Shown: positions 50,207 to 60,152, numbered from the stretch's first letter. The stretch: 64,000 nucleotides of DNA from Microbacterium sp. MPKO10 (GCF_026107415.2 NZ_JAPCHX010000004.1:186001-250000), one strand, 5' to 3'. Made by a program: numbers and translations. Notes: generated from the letters alone by a model not told the origin.

Positions 50207-51883
50207 TCAGGTGGCAGGCGACCCGATCTGCGTAGCGATGAAGGTTACCCCTTCGCGAGAGACCTGCCAGCCGGATCCCCGGCGCGAGAGCAGATCCCCG
50301 TCCGCTGAGACCGCTTTGATCTCTTCAATGCTGTTGCCCCCCACGATCTGCACGGCGGAGTCGATGGGTCCGATGTTCGTCGAGGGGCCGCCCAGTTCGA
50401 TCAGCTGCACCTGGTCGGTGTCGCCGCTTGTGAGGACGGCAACGGTATGGTCGTCGACCCAGGTAGCCGAGACGGGCGTACCTCCGGCTATGGGGAACCG
50501 CACGGTCTCTCCAATCGTCGTGGGAACGCCGTCCGAGCCTCGCTTCACCCCGGCAAGCAGCACCTGGGAATCACCACCCGACTCGATGAGCGCGATGATT
50601 CGCGTGCCGTCTCGCGACATCTCGAGAGAGGCGATCGTCGAGGCCTCGGGCCACGACGTCTGCAGCTCGAATGCAGCTCCCGACGCGTCGTGCACGCGCA
50701 CGGCACCGGGTTTCGAGGCGGGAACCGTCCAGATATATCCCTCGTCGTCAATCGTGGGCGCGATGAGGTTGTCACGTCCGTCGACGAGAACGGGAGTGTC
50801 ACCCGCGAGAACGGAATACACACCACCCGGTGCTCGCACGGCGATGTGTGTGTTCTCACTGTTGATCTCGGCACCCGTCGCCTTGAGACCCTCGACGGCG
50901 TCAGAGAGCCCAGGAATCCTCTCAATTCCGTCGCCAGCGGAATACCCGAATCCGTCGTCAGTCATAATCAGGGCTCGTGAGTCGACGCGCGGCTCACGGA
51001 CGGTGAGAGTGGGCACGTCGATCGGCTGCCCGTCGAACATGAGTGAGACCATGCCTGCACCCGCGACGTTCTCCAGACTCGCAATAAGCTGCGCCTTCAT
51101 CCGTTTACGCGCGGACTGGTCCGCCGTGAGCGCCTCCCTGCTGAGATCCACTTGCGCCTCGCCGTCGGCGACAGGGACCGAGCTTCGGGCCAGGCGCGTC
51201 CCGTCGGGAAACGCGGTGGTCACCGCCGGCGCGAGCCATTCGCTTGGCCCCTTCAGCAGCTCTGTCACGACGCGTGTCGCCGACGAGCTGCCCGAGGGAA
51301 ACCAGCGCATATCCGGGACGAGCGCTGACCAGTCGGGCGCATAGAACTGCAGGGCATGCTGGTCGAAAACCGTCTCGAACAAGGACTGCTCGAGCAGAAT
51401 GCCGTCCGGTGCCTTGGCGATCCGCCACTCTCCGCTCACCTTGGTGAAGGAGTAACTCTGGCTCACGACGCCACCCGCCACACGCTCGGAGTAGACGCCG
51501 GAGCTGTCCAGCACGGCGACCGGCGAGACGTTGACCTTGATCTCGGAGTCCGAGATCCGGTTCAGGATTCTTTCGCCGGGATCATCCAGTGTCACCGAGG
51601 CATCGGGATTCCAGTCGAGTCGTATGGCGGGGGCGAGGAACTCCCGCGCGACGGCATAGTTGTTGAGAGGGCTGGATGCTGCGGCGATGAAGCCCTTGAG
51701 CAGGTCCTCCTGCGACGCTCCGGGCACGGGCGCGTCGGCGATCAGCGTCACGTCGTCAGCGCTGTTCTCGTCATCTCCCGCGTCGTTTCCTTCGTGGACG
51801 CTTCCGCTCCGTGGGATCCCCGCGCAGCCGGTGAGCAGTGCGAGGATCAGCGTGAGCGAGATGACCGCGAGCAGACGCTTCAT
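50207..51883 (-). CDS. lpqB: LpqB, MtrAB-associated lipoprotein
   Basis: A 558-aa lipoprotein partner of the MtrAB system: lipobox LALLTGC with Cys20, a GerMN domain in the first half (ending VDLSREALTADQSARKRMKAQLIASLENV, shown here as TADQSARKRMKAQL) and a WD/beta-propeller-like second half rich in SRDGTRIIALIES-type blades. In actinobacteria LpqB modulates MtrB and affects cell-wall and division control. Its ATG overlaps the mtrB stop by 4 bp. Confidence 0.94.
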   Translation of the reverse strand: MKRLLAVISLTLILALLTGCAGIPRSGSVHEGNDAGDDENSADDVTLIADAPVPGASQEDLLKGFIAAASSPLNNYAVAREFLAPAIRLDWNPDASVTLDDPGERILNRISDSEIKVNVSPVAVLDSSGVYSERVAGGVVSQSYSFTKVSGEWRIAKAPDGILLEQSLFETVFDQHALQFYAPDWSALVPDMRWFPSGSSSATRVVTELLKGPSEWLAPAVTTAFPDGTRLARSSVPVADGEAQVDLSREALTADQSARKRMKAQLIASLENVAGAGMVSLMFDGQPIDVPTLTVREPRVDSRALIMTDDGFGYSAGDGIERIPGLSDAVEGLKATGAEINSENTHIAVRAPGGVYSVLAGDTPVLVDGRDNLIAPTIDDEGYIWTVPASKPGAVRVHDASGAAFELQTSWPEASTIASLEMSRDGTRIIALIESGGDSQVLLAGVKRGSDGVPTTIGETVRFPIAGGTPVSATWVDDHTVAVLTSGDTDQVQLIELGGPSTNIGPIDSAVQIVGGNSIEEIKAVSADGDLLSRRGSGWQVSREGVTFIATQIGSPAT

Positions 51884-53511
51884 GACTCCTCTCCCTTCCG
51901 TACCGGTGTGGTGCCATCGGCATCAGCGGGCACACGGCTGAGAGGATACGTCGTCAGCGGCCCGCCGGCGACGCGCGGCAGGGTGAGACGGAAGCTGCTG
52001 CCCTCGGCTGGGCGCGACCAGACATCGAGAACACCGCCGTGAAGGGCCGCGTCCTCTGTCGAAATAGCGAGCCCGAGCCCCGTGCCCCCGATCGTGCGTC
52101 GTCGGGACGGATCGGCGCGCCAGAACCTATCGAACACATGCTCCTGGTCGCTCTCACTCATACCGAGTCCGTAATCGCGGACCGAGAGCGCGACAGCGTC
52201 CGCGTTGCTGTCGACGGTGACGACAATTGGTCGTCCTTCCCCATGCTCGATCGCGTTGCCGATCAGGTTGCGAACAATCCGGCGGATGCGACGAGGGTCG
52301 ATCTCGACGTCGCCGTGACCGCCGGGGGCGACGAGCCGGATATCCGAGCCGCGCTCAGCGGCGAGCGCCTCCATACCGTCGATGCAGTCCTGCGCGAGAG
52401 AGGCGAGGTTCGTCGGTTCCAGTTCAAGCTGAACCGAACCAGCGTCATAGCGGCTGATCTCGAGCAGGTCGTCGAGGAGCACCTCGAAACGCTCAACCTG
52501 GGTGTGCAGCAGTTCAGCCGTACGCGTCGTAGCCGGTGGAAACGTGTGACGCTGGTCGTAGATCACGTCATCGGCAAGGCGGATGGTGGTCAGCGGGGTG
52601 CGCAGCTCGTGCGAAACGTCAGAGACGAACCTCTGCTGCACGAGCGACAGCTCCGCGAGTTCGCGAATGCGCTGCTGGAGTGTGTCGGCCATGCCGTTGA
52701 ACGATCGCGCGAGCGTCGCCAGCTCGTCGGCACCGGTCTCTCTGATCCGCACGCCCAGATCGCCATCAGCCAACCGCTGACTCGTTTCGGCAGCAATCGT
52801 GATCGGTTCCACGACGAGGCGTACGACGACCCAGGCGACGGCACCGACGAGCAACAGCAGGGCGAGCCCGACGATCAGCATCGTCTGCTGCAGAAATTGC
52901 AATGTCTGTTCTGAATCGCTCAGGTCGAAGGCGATATAGAACTCATATTGCCCGGCACCCGGAACGTCAACGAGCTGACCGACGACGACTCCGGGCACAT
53001 CGCCGTCTTGCGTCGTGAGTGTCACGGACTGCCACCACTGCTCGCCCAGGTTGTCCTGCACGGTATGGCGCAGGTCCGTCGACAGCACCCCTCCGGCGAG
53101 CTCTGAACTTCTGAACCCCTGTGGAGCGTACGGGTTGTACTCCTGCCCGGGTGCGCGGTACCCCGCGATGAGCTGGCTCGATGACGTGGCCGCCATCTGA
53201 TTGCGGACGGTGTTCATGACCGTCGTGATGGCCACGCGATCGCTGATATCGGCCGACTCGAACAGGCGCTGAACCGAGTTCATTGTGCGGCTGGAGTCAT
53301 CGAGCACCTGATTCAGCCGAGACGAGAACAGGTCGTTGCGCACGCTGATCGACATGTACAGCCCAGAGGCGAGCACGGCGACGAGCGTCAGCGCCACGGT
53401 GATCGACACGGTTCTGAAACGCAGCGAGCGTCGCCACAGAGCCCGTATGCGACGTGGCCAGGTGCGCACCTGTGAGAGCCCGAGCTCTGCGACCGACAGC
53501 GGTGAGCTCAT
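51880..53511 (-). CDS. mtrB: MtrB sensor histidine kinase
   Basis: Membrane kinase of 543 aa with an N-terminal helix (about 32-55), an extracytoplasmic domain, a second helix (about 205-235), HAMP domain (VEPITIAAETSQRLADGDLGVRIRE region), HisKA with VSHELRTPLTTIRLADDVIYD and HATPase (NLIGNAIEHGEG, VRDYGLGMSE, GTGLGLAIS). It phosphorylates MtrA, controlling peptidoglycan hydrolases and osmotic or division responses. Three bases separate it from mtrA. Confidence 0.95.
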   Translation of the reverse strand: MSSPLSVAELGLSQVRTWPRRIRALWRRSLRFRTVSITVALTLVAVLASGLYMSISVRNDLFSSRLNQVLDDSSRTMNSVQRLFESADISDRVAITTVMNTVRNQMAATSSSQLIAGYRAPGQEYNPYAPQGFRSSELAGGVLSTDLRHTVQDNLGEQWWQSVTLTTQDGDVPGVVVGQLVDVPGAGQYEFYIAFDLSDSEQTLQFLQQTMLIVGLALLLLVGAVAWVVVRLVVEPITIAAETSQRLADGDLGVRIRETGADELATLARSFNGMADTLQQRIRELAELSLVQQRFVSDVSHELRTPLTTIRLADDVIYDQRHTFPPATTRTAELLHTQVERFEVLLDDLLEISRYDAGSVQLELEPTNLASLAQDCIDGMEALAAERGSDIRLVAPGGHGDVEIDPRRIRRIVRNLIGNAIEHGEGRPIVVTVDSNADAVALSVRDYGLGMSESDQEHVFDRFWRADPSRRRTIGGTGLGLAISTEDAALHGGVLDVWSRPAEGSSFRLTLPRVAGGPLTTYPLSRVPADADGTTPVRKGEES

Positions 53512-53514
53512 GTT

Positions 53515-54198
53515 CTAGGAGCCCGAGGCGCCCGCCCGATAGCCGACTCCGCGCACCGTCGTCACGATGCGTGGGTTGTCGGGGTCGTGCTCGATCTTCG
53601 CCCGCAGACGCTGCACGTGCACATTCACGAGTCGCGTGTCTGCCTTGTAGTGGTAGCCCCACACCTGCTCAAGGAGCATCTCGCGTGTGAACACCTGCTG
53701 CGGTTTCGACGCGAGAGTGAGCAGTAGATCGAATTCGAGAGGCGTCAGATTGATCTTCTTGTCTCCGCGCCGCACTTCATGACCCGCGACGTCGACGCTG
53801 AGGTCGGCGATCTCCAGGGTCTCCTGCGTCGTCTCGGATGCTGGTCGAAGCCGGGTCCGGATGCGCGCGACGAGCTCTTTGGGGTTGAAGGGCTTCACGA
53901 TGTAATCGTCAGCTCCAGACTCGAGGCCGCGCACCACATCCGCTGTGTCCGACTTCGCCGTCAACATGATGATTGGGATGCCTGATTCCTGGCGGATCTG
54001 CGTGCAGACTTCGATTCCGTCGATTCCGGGAAGCATGAGATCGAGCAGCACCAGGTCGGGTTTCTCCTGTTTGAACTCGGCGAGCGCTGCCGCACCGTCA
54101 GCGCAGAAAACCGGCTCGAACCCTTCGGTTCGCAACACGATGCCGATCATCTCCGCGAGTGCTGTGTCATCGTCGACAACAAGAATTCGTGGGTTCAT
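53515..54198 (-). CDS. mtrA: MtrA response regulator
   Basis: OmpR-family regulator (227 aa). Receiver domain: ILVVDDDTALAEMIG, phosphoacceptor Asp53 in VLLDLMLPGIDG, LTAKSDT switch and VKPFNPKEL. The winged helix ends with the NVHVQRLRAKIEHDP and RGVGYRA segments. Start ATG 54198 gives the family N-terminus MNPRILVVDDD; the longer frame to 54333 is not real. First gene of mtrA-mtrB-lpqB. Upstream is a 168-bp divergent region shared with the membrane-protein gene at 54367. Confidence 0.96.
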   Translation of the reverse strand: MNPRILVVDDDTALAEMIGIVLRTEGFEPVFCADGAAALAEFKQEKPDLVLLDLMLPGIDGIEVCTQIRQESGIPIIMLTAKSDTADVVRGLESGADDYIVKPFNPKELVARIRTRLRPASETTQETLEIADLSVDVAGHEVRRGDKKINLTPLEFDLLLTLASKPQQVFTREMLLEQVWGYHYKADTRLVNVHVQRLRAKIEHDPDNPRIVTTVRGVGYRAGASGS

Positions 54199-54322
54199 TT
54201 CGTCTCGTACTCGTTTCTCTGTCCGCGTGCGGCGTCCCGACGCGCGTGTGTACAGGCTATCTGACGTGCGGCCGTGAGCATGGTGCCGAAACGCGCGGGG
54301 GCCGTACGGCGTGTGACAGAGT

Positions 54323-54340
54323 AGAAACCGCACGGTTTCT
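54323..54340. promoter_or_regulatory. Inverted repeat AGAAACCGCACGGTTTCT
   Basis: Perfect 8-bp arms with two central bases, in the region between divergent mtrA and the MoxR cluster, 27 bp before GTG 54367. Either an operator or a leader hairpin of the cluster. Confidence 0.45.
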
Positions 54341-54366
54341 CAAAGCGGCTGAAGGGGTGCAGACGA

Positions 54367-55881
54367 GTGAGTGACAACGGGCACTGGCATTCTCCATCGG
54401 GCGAGCCCTCGTCAGGGCGTTCTCACGACGACCGACGGACCGGTGACAACTCGACGTCTGCCGATAACGGCGACGCGCAGCAGCAGCCTGCCGCTTCACC
54501 TCGGGACGGGCAACCGCCACAGGGTGGGCAACCGCCACAGGGAGGACTCCCCCCGCAGGGCGGCCAGCCGCCTCAGGCAGGTCAGCCGCCTCACGGTGGG
54601 CAACCGCCGCAAGCGGGACAGCCACTGTACGGCCAGCCAGCAGCGCCTCCTGGGCAGTACGGGCAGCCATATGGCGGTCAGCCACCCGCTGGCCCACCTC
54701 CTCAGGATCAGCCGCGGTACGGCCAGTACGCGCCCCCGCACGCCGGGCAACAGCCGTACGGGCAGCCATTTGGCCAGCAGCCGTACGGGCCCCCATACGG
54801 CCAGCCCGGGCCCGGGCACTACGGTCAGCCCCAGCAACCATTCGGCGCTCCGTCGGGCTGGGCCCCTCCGCCCAAGCCCGGTTTGATCCCACTGCGTCCG
54901 CTGAGCTTCGGCAGTCTTCTCACAGCACCGTTCAATGAGCTTCGCCACAATCCGAAGGCGACGGTCGGCAGTGCGTTGATCCTGCAGGGCATCACCGTCG
55001 TCCTCACCGTCATCATCACGGGCATCGTCACGTTCGTCATGCTCGGGCGCATTGATCAAGCATCTGCCGCTGACCAGGACGAAATCGCCGCGGGTGCCGT
55101 GCTGGCGATCCTCCTGTCGATGACCGTCCCCATGCTGGTCTCGATCGTCGGCTCCGCCTTCCTCCAGGGAATCGTTGTCACCGACACCTCCCGGGCTGTC
55201 ATCGGCGAGAAGCTCAGCCTGCGTGCGGTATGGAAGGCGACCTGGCCCCGGTTCTGGACACTTCTGGGCTGGACATTCCTCGTGCTCGCAGCGGTGCTTG
55301 TCGTGCTCGGCATCGTCGGCGGCTTCGGAGCGCTCTTCATCGTCCAAGGCGGTGCGGGGATCGCCATCGGCGTCCTTGTGATCATCTTCGGCTCGGCAGG
55401 ATTCGCCGCGCTCGCCATCTGGATCTTCACCAAGCTCGCGATCGTGCCAAGCGTGATCGTGATGGAGCGCGCAAAGCTCGCGCAGGCGATATCTCGCTCG
55501 TGGCACCTCACGACGGGGAGCTTCTGGAAGACCTTCGGCGTCATCTTCCTCATTTCGATGATTCTGAATATCGCTGCGCAGATCATCACAACGCCGCTGT
55601 CATTCGTCTTCGGCATCGTTCCCGGTCTTCTCGATCCCACCGGGTCCGATGTGACCGCAACGCTCATCTTCCTGCTGATCGCCGAGGTGGTTCTCGTTCT
55701 CATCACGGTCGTCTTGAGCGCCATCATGTCTGTTGTGCAATCGGGCGCCATCGCCCTCATCTATGTCGATCTGCGGATGCGTCGCGAGGGACTCGACATT
55801 GAGCTCATCAGGTTCGTGGAGGCCCGCCAGGTCGGTGACGCGTCTGTGCCTGATCCGTTCGCTCCCTCGGAGCGCCCGTGA
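54367..55881 (+). CDS. Pro/Gln-rich membrane protein (glycerophosphodiester-phosphodiesterase membrane-domain type)
   Basis: A 504-aa protein: a low-complexity tail of about 175 residues rich in Pro, Gln, Gly and Tyr, then a membrane domain with about six helices (residues 195-490), of the type annotated as glycerophosphoryl diester phosphodiesterase membrane domain. No catalytic phosphodiesterase part is present. Helix pieces are AILLSMTVPMLVSIVGSAFLQGI and GMFxx-like segments. GTG 54367 has AAGGGG upstream. First gene of the MoxR cluster; the stop overlaps the next start (GTGA). Confidence 0.82.
   Translation: MSDNGHWHSPSGEPSSGRSHDDRRTGDNSTSADNGDAQQQPAASPRDGQPPQGGQPPQGGLPPQGGQPPQAGQPPHGGQPPQAGQPLYGQPAAPPGQYGQPYGGQPPAGPPPQDQPRYGQYAPPHAGQQPYGQPFGQQPYGPPYGQPGPGHYGQPQQPFGAPSGWAPPPKPGLIPLRPLSFGSLLTAPFNELRHNPKATVGSALILQGITVVLTVIITGIVTFVMLGRIDQASAADQDEIAAGAVLAILLSMTVPMLVSIVGSAFLQGIVVTDTSRAVIGEKLSLRAVWKATWPRFWTLLGWTFLVLAAVLVVLGIVGGFGALFIVQGGAGIAIGVLVIIFGSAGFAALAIWIFTKLAIVPSVIVMERAKLAQAISRSWHLTTGSFWKTFGVIFLISMILNIAAQIITTPLSFVFGIVPGLLDPTGSDVTATLIFLLIAEVVLVLITVVLSAIMSVVQSGAIALIYVDLRMRREGLDIELIRFVEARQVGDASVPDPFAPSERP
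54508..54633 (+). repeat. Seven tandem hexapeptide (18-bp) repeats GQPPQG
   Basis: Residues 48-89 of the membrane protein repeat the hexapeptide GQPPQG with changes (GLPPQG, GQPPQA, GQPPHG, GQPLYG). The DNA units vary at silent sites, so it is a coding repeat, not an array. Confidence 0.8.
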
Positions 55882-56540
55882 ACGGCATCCTGCCGATCGG
55901 CGACGTCCCACCCCTCACACCAGACAGGGACGAAGCCTACGACTGGCTTGTGCGTGAACTCTCGAAGCCGGAATACACGGCTGCACAGCCTACGCTGATC
56001 GATCGCATCGCGTCGGCCATCAGAGACTGGTTCATGTCGCTCGTCATCCCGAGCGACGGCACGTTTGCCGCCTGGGTTCCCGTGATCATCGTCGTGCTCG
56101 TGATTGCGGCAATCGTCGCTGCCATTCTGATCTGGGGGGTGCCGCGGCGCAATCGCACCGGAGAGCGCAACGCACCGCTGTTCGGCGAGAGCGACACACG
56201 CACTGCTCGAGAGCTTCGTGACGCCGCTCGTGTCGCGGCGCGAGCCGAGGACTGGGACACGGCGGTGCTCGAGTCGTTCCGCGCGCTGGCTCGTGGCCTC
56301 GACGAGCGCACGATCATCACGGTGCTTCCCGGAACGACGGCAAGTGGATGCGCACGAGCCGCGTCCGCCGCTTTTCCCGCATACGCCGATGGGCTGCGCG
56401 CCGCAGCATCCGATTTCGACTCCGTCCGCTACCTCGACGGGCACACGACGAGCCGACAGTACGCCGCGATCGCTGAGCTTGACGACAGCATCTCGCGCGC
56501 CGCGCCAGAACGCCATGACGCGGAGGTCATCGCACCGTGA
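55878..56540 (+). CDS. DUF4129-domain membrane protein
   Basis: A 220-aa protein with one membrane helix (about residues 58-85, WVPVIIVVLVIAAIVAAILIW), then a cytoplasmic DUF4129 domain: TRTARELRDAARVAARAEDWDTAVLESFRALARGLDER in outline. The domain commonly follows transglutaminase or accompanies MoxR clusters. GTG 55878 overlaps the upstream stop, and the following gene overlaps by 4 bp. Role unknown; cluster membership suggests envelope or assembly work with MoxR. Confidence 0.86.
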   Translation: MNGILPIGDVPPLTPDRDEAYDWLVRELSKPEYTAAQPTLIDRIASAIRDWFMSLVIPSDGTFAAWVPVIIVVLVIAAIVAAILIWGVPRRNRTGERNAPLFGESDTRTARELRDAARVAARAEDWDTAVLESFRALARGLDERTIITVLPGTTASGCARAASAAFPAYADGLRAAASDFDSVRYLDGHTTSRQYAAIAELDDSISRAAPERHDAEVIAP

Positions 56541-57721
56541 CCGTCACCGAGACCCTCACCCCGAACGTCAGAACCCGTCTACGTCGCAGCCTCTTCTGGA
56601 TCGTCTGCACCGTTGGAGCGCTGATCGTCGCCCTCATCGCGATCGCGCTGTCCGGAGGCAACCAGGCACAGAGTCGTCCGCTGCAGGCGGACAGCGCAAC
56701 GCCCACAGGAGCGAAGGGGGTCGTCACCGTGCTCGAAGACCACGGTGTGTCCGTCACAGCTGCAGACAGCGCAACGGATGCTGCCGATTCGCTCAACGGC
56801 GACGTCACGCTGTTCGTCTACGACGCCGAGGGGTTCCTCGAGACATCGAATCTCGCTGACCTCGCGGCTCAGGCATCCGACGTCGTCGTGCTGACTCCCG
56901 ATTTCCAGACGCTGCGCGCGCTCGCTCCGGGGGTCCTCGCTGGCGGTACCGAAGCGACCGACGCCGATCCCGTCAGCGCCCGCTGCGATATCGCCGCGGC
57001 AGAGCGGGCAGAGACGGCCGAGGTTCTCTACACGTACCGCATCACCGATGCTCCGAATGCCACGGGCTGCTTCCCCGTCTCTGACGGCCGCTTCGGCCTC
57101 ATCTCGCTTCCCCAGGACGACGGCACGCTGACCGTGCTCGGCAATCCGGGCGCTCTCAGCAACGAGAAGATCCTGCACGGCGGCAATGCGGCTCTCGCCC
57201 TCTCTCTGCTCGGTCAGAACGACGAGCTTGTCTGGTATCTGCCGACGATCGCTGACGTCCAGGCGCATCAACCGCCGACGCTCGGGGAACTCACTCCCCC
57301 GTGGGTTGTTCCGTTCACGACACTGCTGGCCGTCACGGCTCTCGCCGCGATGTTCTGGCGCGGTCGTCGGCTGGGGCCGGTCGTCGTCGAGAAGATGCCT
57401 GTACACGTGCCGGCGCGAGAGACCGTCGAGGGTCGCGCGCGGCTCTACGAACGGGGCAACGCGCGGGAGCACGCGATCGATGCTCTCCGGATCGGCGCGA
57501 TCTCGCGCATTGCCCGGCTGCTCGGACTGCCAGCCGGAGCCACCGCGTTGCAGGTGGCCGACGCCGCGGCATCCGTTCTCGGGCACGACGTTCACGACGT
57601 GCGTGCCGCACTGGTCGAGGAGCAGCCGGCCTCGGATCAACAGCTCATGGCGATTTCGAGCGCGGTGAGCGACATCGAAAAGCGTGTTCGCGCGACACTC
57701 GACGAGACAGGAAGAATGTGA
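56537..57721 (+). CDS. DUF4350-domain membrane protein
   Basis: A 394-aa protein with helices near residues 15-37 and 255-275. Between them is the DUF4350 domain, a rhamnogalacturonase/ThuA-like fold: GAKGVVTVLEDHGVSVTAADSATDAADSL and ALLxxNDELVWYLPTIAD near its end. Family members are always in MoxR clusters (Rv3691 in mycobacteria); the biochemical role is unknown. It starts ATGA-like with GTG 56537 overlapping the DUF4129 stop; moxR follows after 2 bp. Confidence 0.88.
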   Translation: MTVTETLTPNVRTRLRRSLFWIVCTVGALIVALIAIALSGGNQAQSRPLQADSATPTGAKGVVTVLEDHGVSVTAADSATDAADSLNGDVTLFVYDAEGFLETSNLADLAAQASDVVVLTPDFQTLRALAPGVLAGGTEATDADPVSARCDIAAAERAETAEVLYTYRITDAPNATGCFPVSDGRFGLISLPQDDGTLTVLGNPGALSNEKILHGGNAALALSLLGQNDELVWYLPTIADVQAHQPPTLGELTPPWVVPFTTLLAVTALAAMFWRGRRLGPVVVEKMPVHVPARETVEGRARLYERGNAREHAIDALRIGAISRIARLLGLPAGATALQVADAAASVLGHDVHDVRAALVEEQPASDQQLMAISSAVSDIEKRVRATLDETGRM

Positions 57722-57723
57722 CG

Positions 57724-58734
57724 ATGACCACTCCGAATGATGATCAGCAGAACGCTCACGCAGACGAGACGGCCACGGCAGACCACGATGAGCTCCGTGA
57801 GCGCTTCGCCGGCGTCCGCACCGAGGTCGGCAAGGCGGTCGTGGGTCAGGACGCGGCGGTCACCGGTCTCGTGGTGTCACTGCTCGCCCGCGGGCATGCG
57901 CTTCTCGAGGGGGTCCCCGGCGTGGCGAAGACACTGCTCGTGCGGTCGCTCAGCAGATCGCTGTCCCTCGATTCGAAGCGCGTGCAGTTCACACCCGATC
58001 TCATGCCCGGGGACGTGACCGGATCACTTGTGTACGACACGAAAGCCGGCGAGTTCGAGTTCCGCGAGGGCCCGGTCTTCACGAACATCATGCTTGCCGA
58101 CGAGATCAACCGCACGCCGCCGAAGACACAGTCGTCGCTGCTCGAGGCGATGGAAGAGCGTCAGGTCTCCGCAGACGGCGTCACGCGGCCGCTCCCGTCA
58201 CCGTTCATGGTGGCGGCCACAATGAACCCCATCGAGTACGAGGGCACGTACACGCTGCCCGAGGCGCAGCTCGACCGTTTCCTCGTCAAACTGGTCCTCG
58301 ACGTGCCCGAGCGCGAGACCGAGGTAGAGGTGCTGCGTCGCCATGCCGAGGGATTCGATCCGCGCGACCTCGCCTCGGCGGGCGTGACTCCCGTGGTGAC
58401 CGCGCGTGACATCACGGCGGCTCAGGATGCTGTCGCGAACATCGGCGTCACCGACGCTGTCCTGGCGTACCTCGTCGATCTCGCACGCGCAACGCGCCAG
58501 AGCCCGTCGGTGCGCATCGGTGTGAGCCCTCGCGGCACAACGGCGCTTCTCGCCGCGACGAAAGCCTGGACGTGGCTCACCGGATATTCGTCCATCACCC
58601 CCGACCATGTGCAGGCGATGCTCGTCCCCGTCTGGCGTCATCGCGTGCAGCTGCGCCCCGAGGCGGAGCTTGAGGGCGTATCCGTCGACGCGATTCTCAC
58701 CTCCGTCATGCAGCAGGTGCAGGTGCCGTTCTAA
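57724..58734 (+). CDS. MoxR-family AAA+ ATPase
   Basis: A 336-aa MoxR ATPase, chaperone-like, probably remodelling partner proteins of the cluster. Walker [15 protein letters not shown], Walker [24 protein letters not shown], sensor 1 [14 protein letters not shown] and the sensor 2 arginine in [14 protein letters not shown] are intact. ATG 57724 is chosen with GGAAG upstream; the open frame from 57301 overlaps the DUF4350 gene in another frame. It is followed by DUF58 after 2 bp, the conserved MoxR-DUF58 pair. Confidence 0.94.
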   Translation: MTTPNDDQQNAHADETATADHDELRERFAGVRTEVGKAVVGQDAAVTGLVVSLLARGHALLEGVPGVAKTLLVRSLSRSLSLDSKRVQFTPDLMPGDVTGSLVYDTKAGEFEFREGPVFTNIMLADEINRTPPKTQSSLLEAMEERQVSADGVTRPLPSPFMVAATMNPIEYEGTYTLPEAQLDRFLVKLVLDVPERETEVEVLRRHAEGFDPRDLASAGVTPVVTARDITAAQDAVANIGVTDAVLAYLVDLARATRQSPSVRIGVSPRGTTALLAATKAWTWLTGYSSITPDHVQAMLVPVWRHRVQLRPEAELEGVSVDAILTSVMQQVQVPF

Positions 58735-58736
58735 CC

Positions 58737-60044
58737 ATGGCTGTCACCGGCTGGTTCGTCGCACTTGTCGCGCTCGGCGTCGTCCCCGTTGTCGCCGTCG
58801 GGCAGGCGACGGGCTCCGCGTGGCCTGTCCTGGCCGCGTGGCTCGCGCTCTGCCTCGTGCTGCTCGTATTCGACGTCGTACTCGCGGGCTCGCCGCGTCG
58901 GCTCAGCGTCGAGCGTTCGCTCCCCGACCGTGTGCGCCTCGGCGAAAGCGTGACAAGCACGCTGCTCATCACGAACCGGGGTCGCCGCACCGTGCGCGCT
59001 CTCGTTCGCGATGCCTGGCAGCCGTCAGCCCGCGCGTCGCTGCCCCGGCAGCGCCTCGTCATCCCACCCGCCGAGCGTCGGGCTGTGTCACAGCAGCTCC
59101 AACCGTTCCGCCGCGGTGACCGCATGAGCGCGCAGGTGATTGTTCGCGCGTTTGGTCCGCTGCGTCTCGGGGCACGTCAGGCCGCTCTGTCTGCGCCGGG
59201 GCGCCTGCGTGTGCTCCCGCCGTTCAACGCACGCAAGCATCTTCCCAGCAGGCTGGCGCGGCTGCGCGAACTCGACGGATCCAGTGCCGTCATGGTGCGT
59301 GGTCAGGGCACAGAGTTCGATTCGCTCCGCGAGTACGTCCGCGGAGACGATGTGCGCTCCATCGACTGGCGTGCAACGGCGCGGCGCCAAGATCTCGTCG
59401 TGCGCACGTGGCGCCCCGAACGCGATCGCCGCGTCGTGATCGTCATCGACACCGGCCGGACGTCAGCTGCGCGCATCGATAACGAGCCACGCATTGATAC
59501 GTCGTTCGAAGCATCGCTGCTTCTCGCCGCCCTCGCCACGCGCGCTGGCGACCGCGTCGACGTTGTCGCGTTCGACCGCCGTGTCCGGGGCCGTGTGCAG
59601 GGCGCCAACGGCCCCACGCTGCTGTCGCGCATGGTCGACACCCTCGCCGCGGTTGATCCCGAACTCATCGAGATGGACTGGGATGCTGTCCCGGGCCAGG
59701 TACGCGATATCACGGCGCATCGCGCGCTGGTAGTGCTGCTCACCTCGATCGATGCGCCCGGTGCTTCTCAGGGTCTGCTCTCGGTGCTCCCCCAGCTGAC
59801 GCAGAAGCACCTGGTCGTCGTGGCCAGCGTTACGGACCCGGACGTCGTCGCTGCAGTGTCGCAGCGGGATCGCCGTGACGACGTCTACCGGGCTGCGTCG
59901 GCCGAGCGTTCCCTACTCGACATCACCCGCGTCTCGGCCGCCATCCGCCACCAGGGGGCGGACGTCGTGACGGGCGCTCCCGCTGATCTGCCGCCGGCGC
60001 TCAGCGACCACTACATCGCGCTGAAGGCTGCGGGCAGACTGTAG
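58737..60044 (+). CDS. DUF58-domain protein (VWA-like partner of MoxR)
   Basis: A 435-aa protein with two close N-terminal helices (residues 5-50) and a DUF58/VWA-like domain. The DUF58 signature GTEFDSLREYVRGDDVRSIDWRATARR is intact, followed by VIVIDTGRTSAARI, a MIDAS-like strand. In studied pairs MoxR and DUF58 proteins act together; the mycobacterial neighbour is Rv3693. The transcript ends near 60045. A katA-fur module on the other strand separates it from the SpoIIM/RDD genes normally next to it. Confidence 0.9.
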   Translation: MAVTGWFVALVALGVVPVVAVGQATGSAWPVLAAWLALCLVLLVFDVVLAGSPRRLSVERSLPDRVRLGESVTSTLLITNRGRRTVRALVRDAWQPSARASLPRQRLVIPPAERRAVSQQLQPFRRGDRMSAQVIVRAFGPLRLGARQAALSAPGRLRVLPPFNARKHLPSRLARLRELDGSSAVMVRGQGTEFDSLREYVRGDDVRSIDWRATARRQDLVVRTWRPERDRRVVIVIDTGRTSAARIDNEPRIDTSFEASLLLAALATRAGDRVDVVAFDRRVRGRVQGANGPTLLSRMVDTLAAVDPELIEMDWDAVPGQVRDITAHRALVVLLTSIDAPGASQGLLSVLPQLTQKHLVVVASVTDPDVVAAVSQRDRRDDVYRAASAERSLLDITRVSAAIRHQGADVVTGAPADLPPALSDHYIALKAAGRL

Positions 60045-60100
60045 CCTCACCCGGCGGGGCGACGCACGTCTTCGAACTATGACCAGAGAGCCCCGCCATG

Positions 60101-60134
60101 CAAACGCCCGAGGGCCGAAGCCCCCGGGCGTTTG
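60101..60134 (-). terminator. katA terminator
   Basis: Minus-strand RNA folds as a 15-bp stem with one G-U pair and a UUCG tetraloop (60101-60115 with 60120-60134), 18 bp after the katA stop. It could also serve the convergent DUF58 transcript. Confidence 0.8.
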
Positions 60135-60152
60135 TGCGGCTGCTCAGTGACG

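Noticed and set aside
54508-54633. CRISPR-like or minisatellite array
   Set aside because: Short in-frame 18-bp units with silent variation coding a Pro/Gln-rich tail; no spacers.
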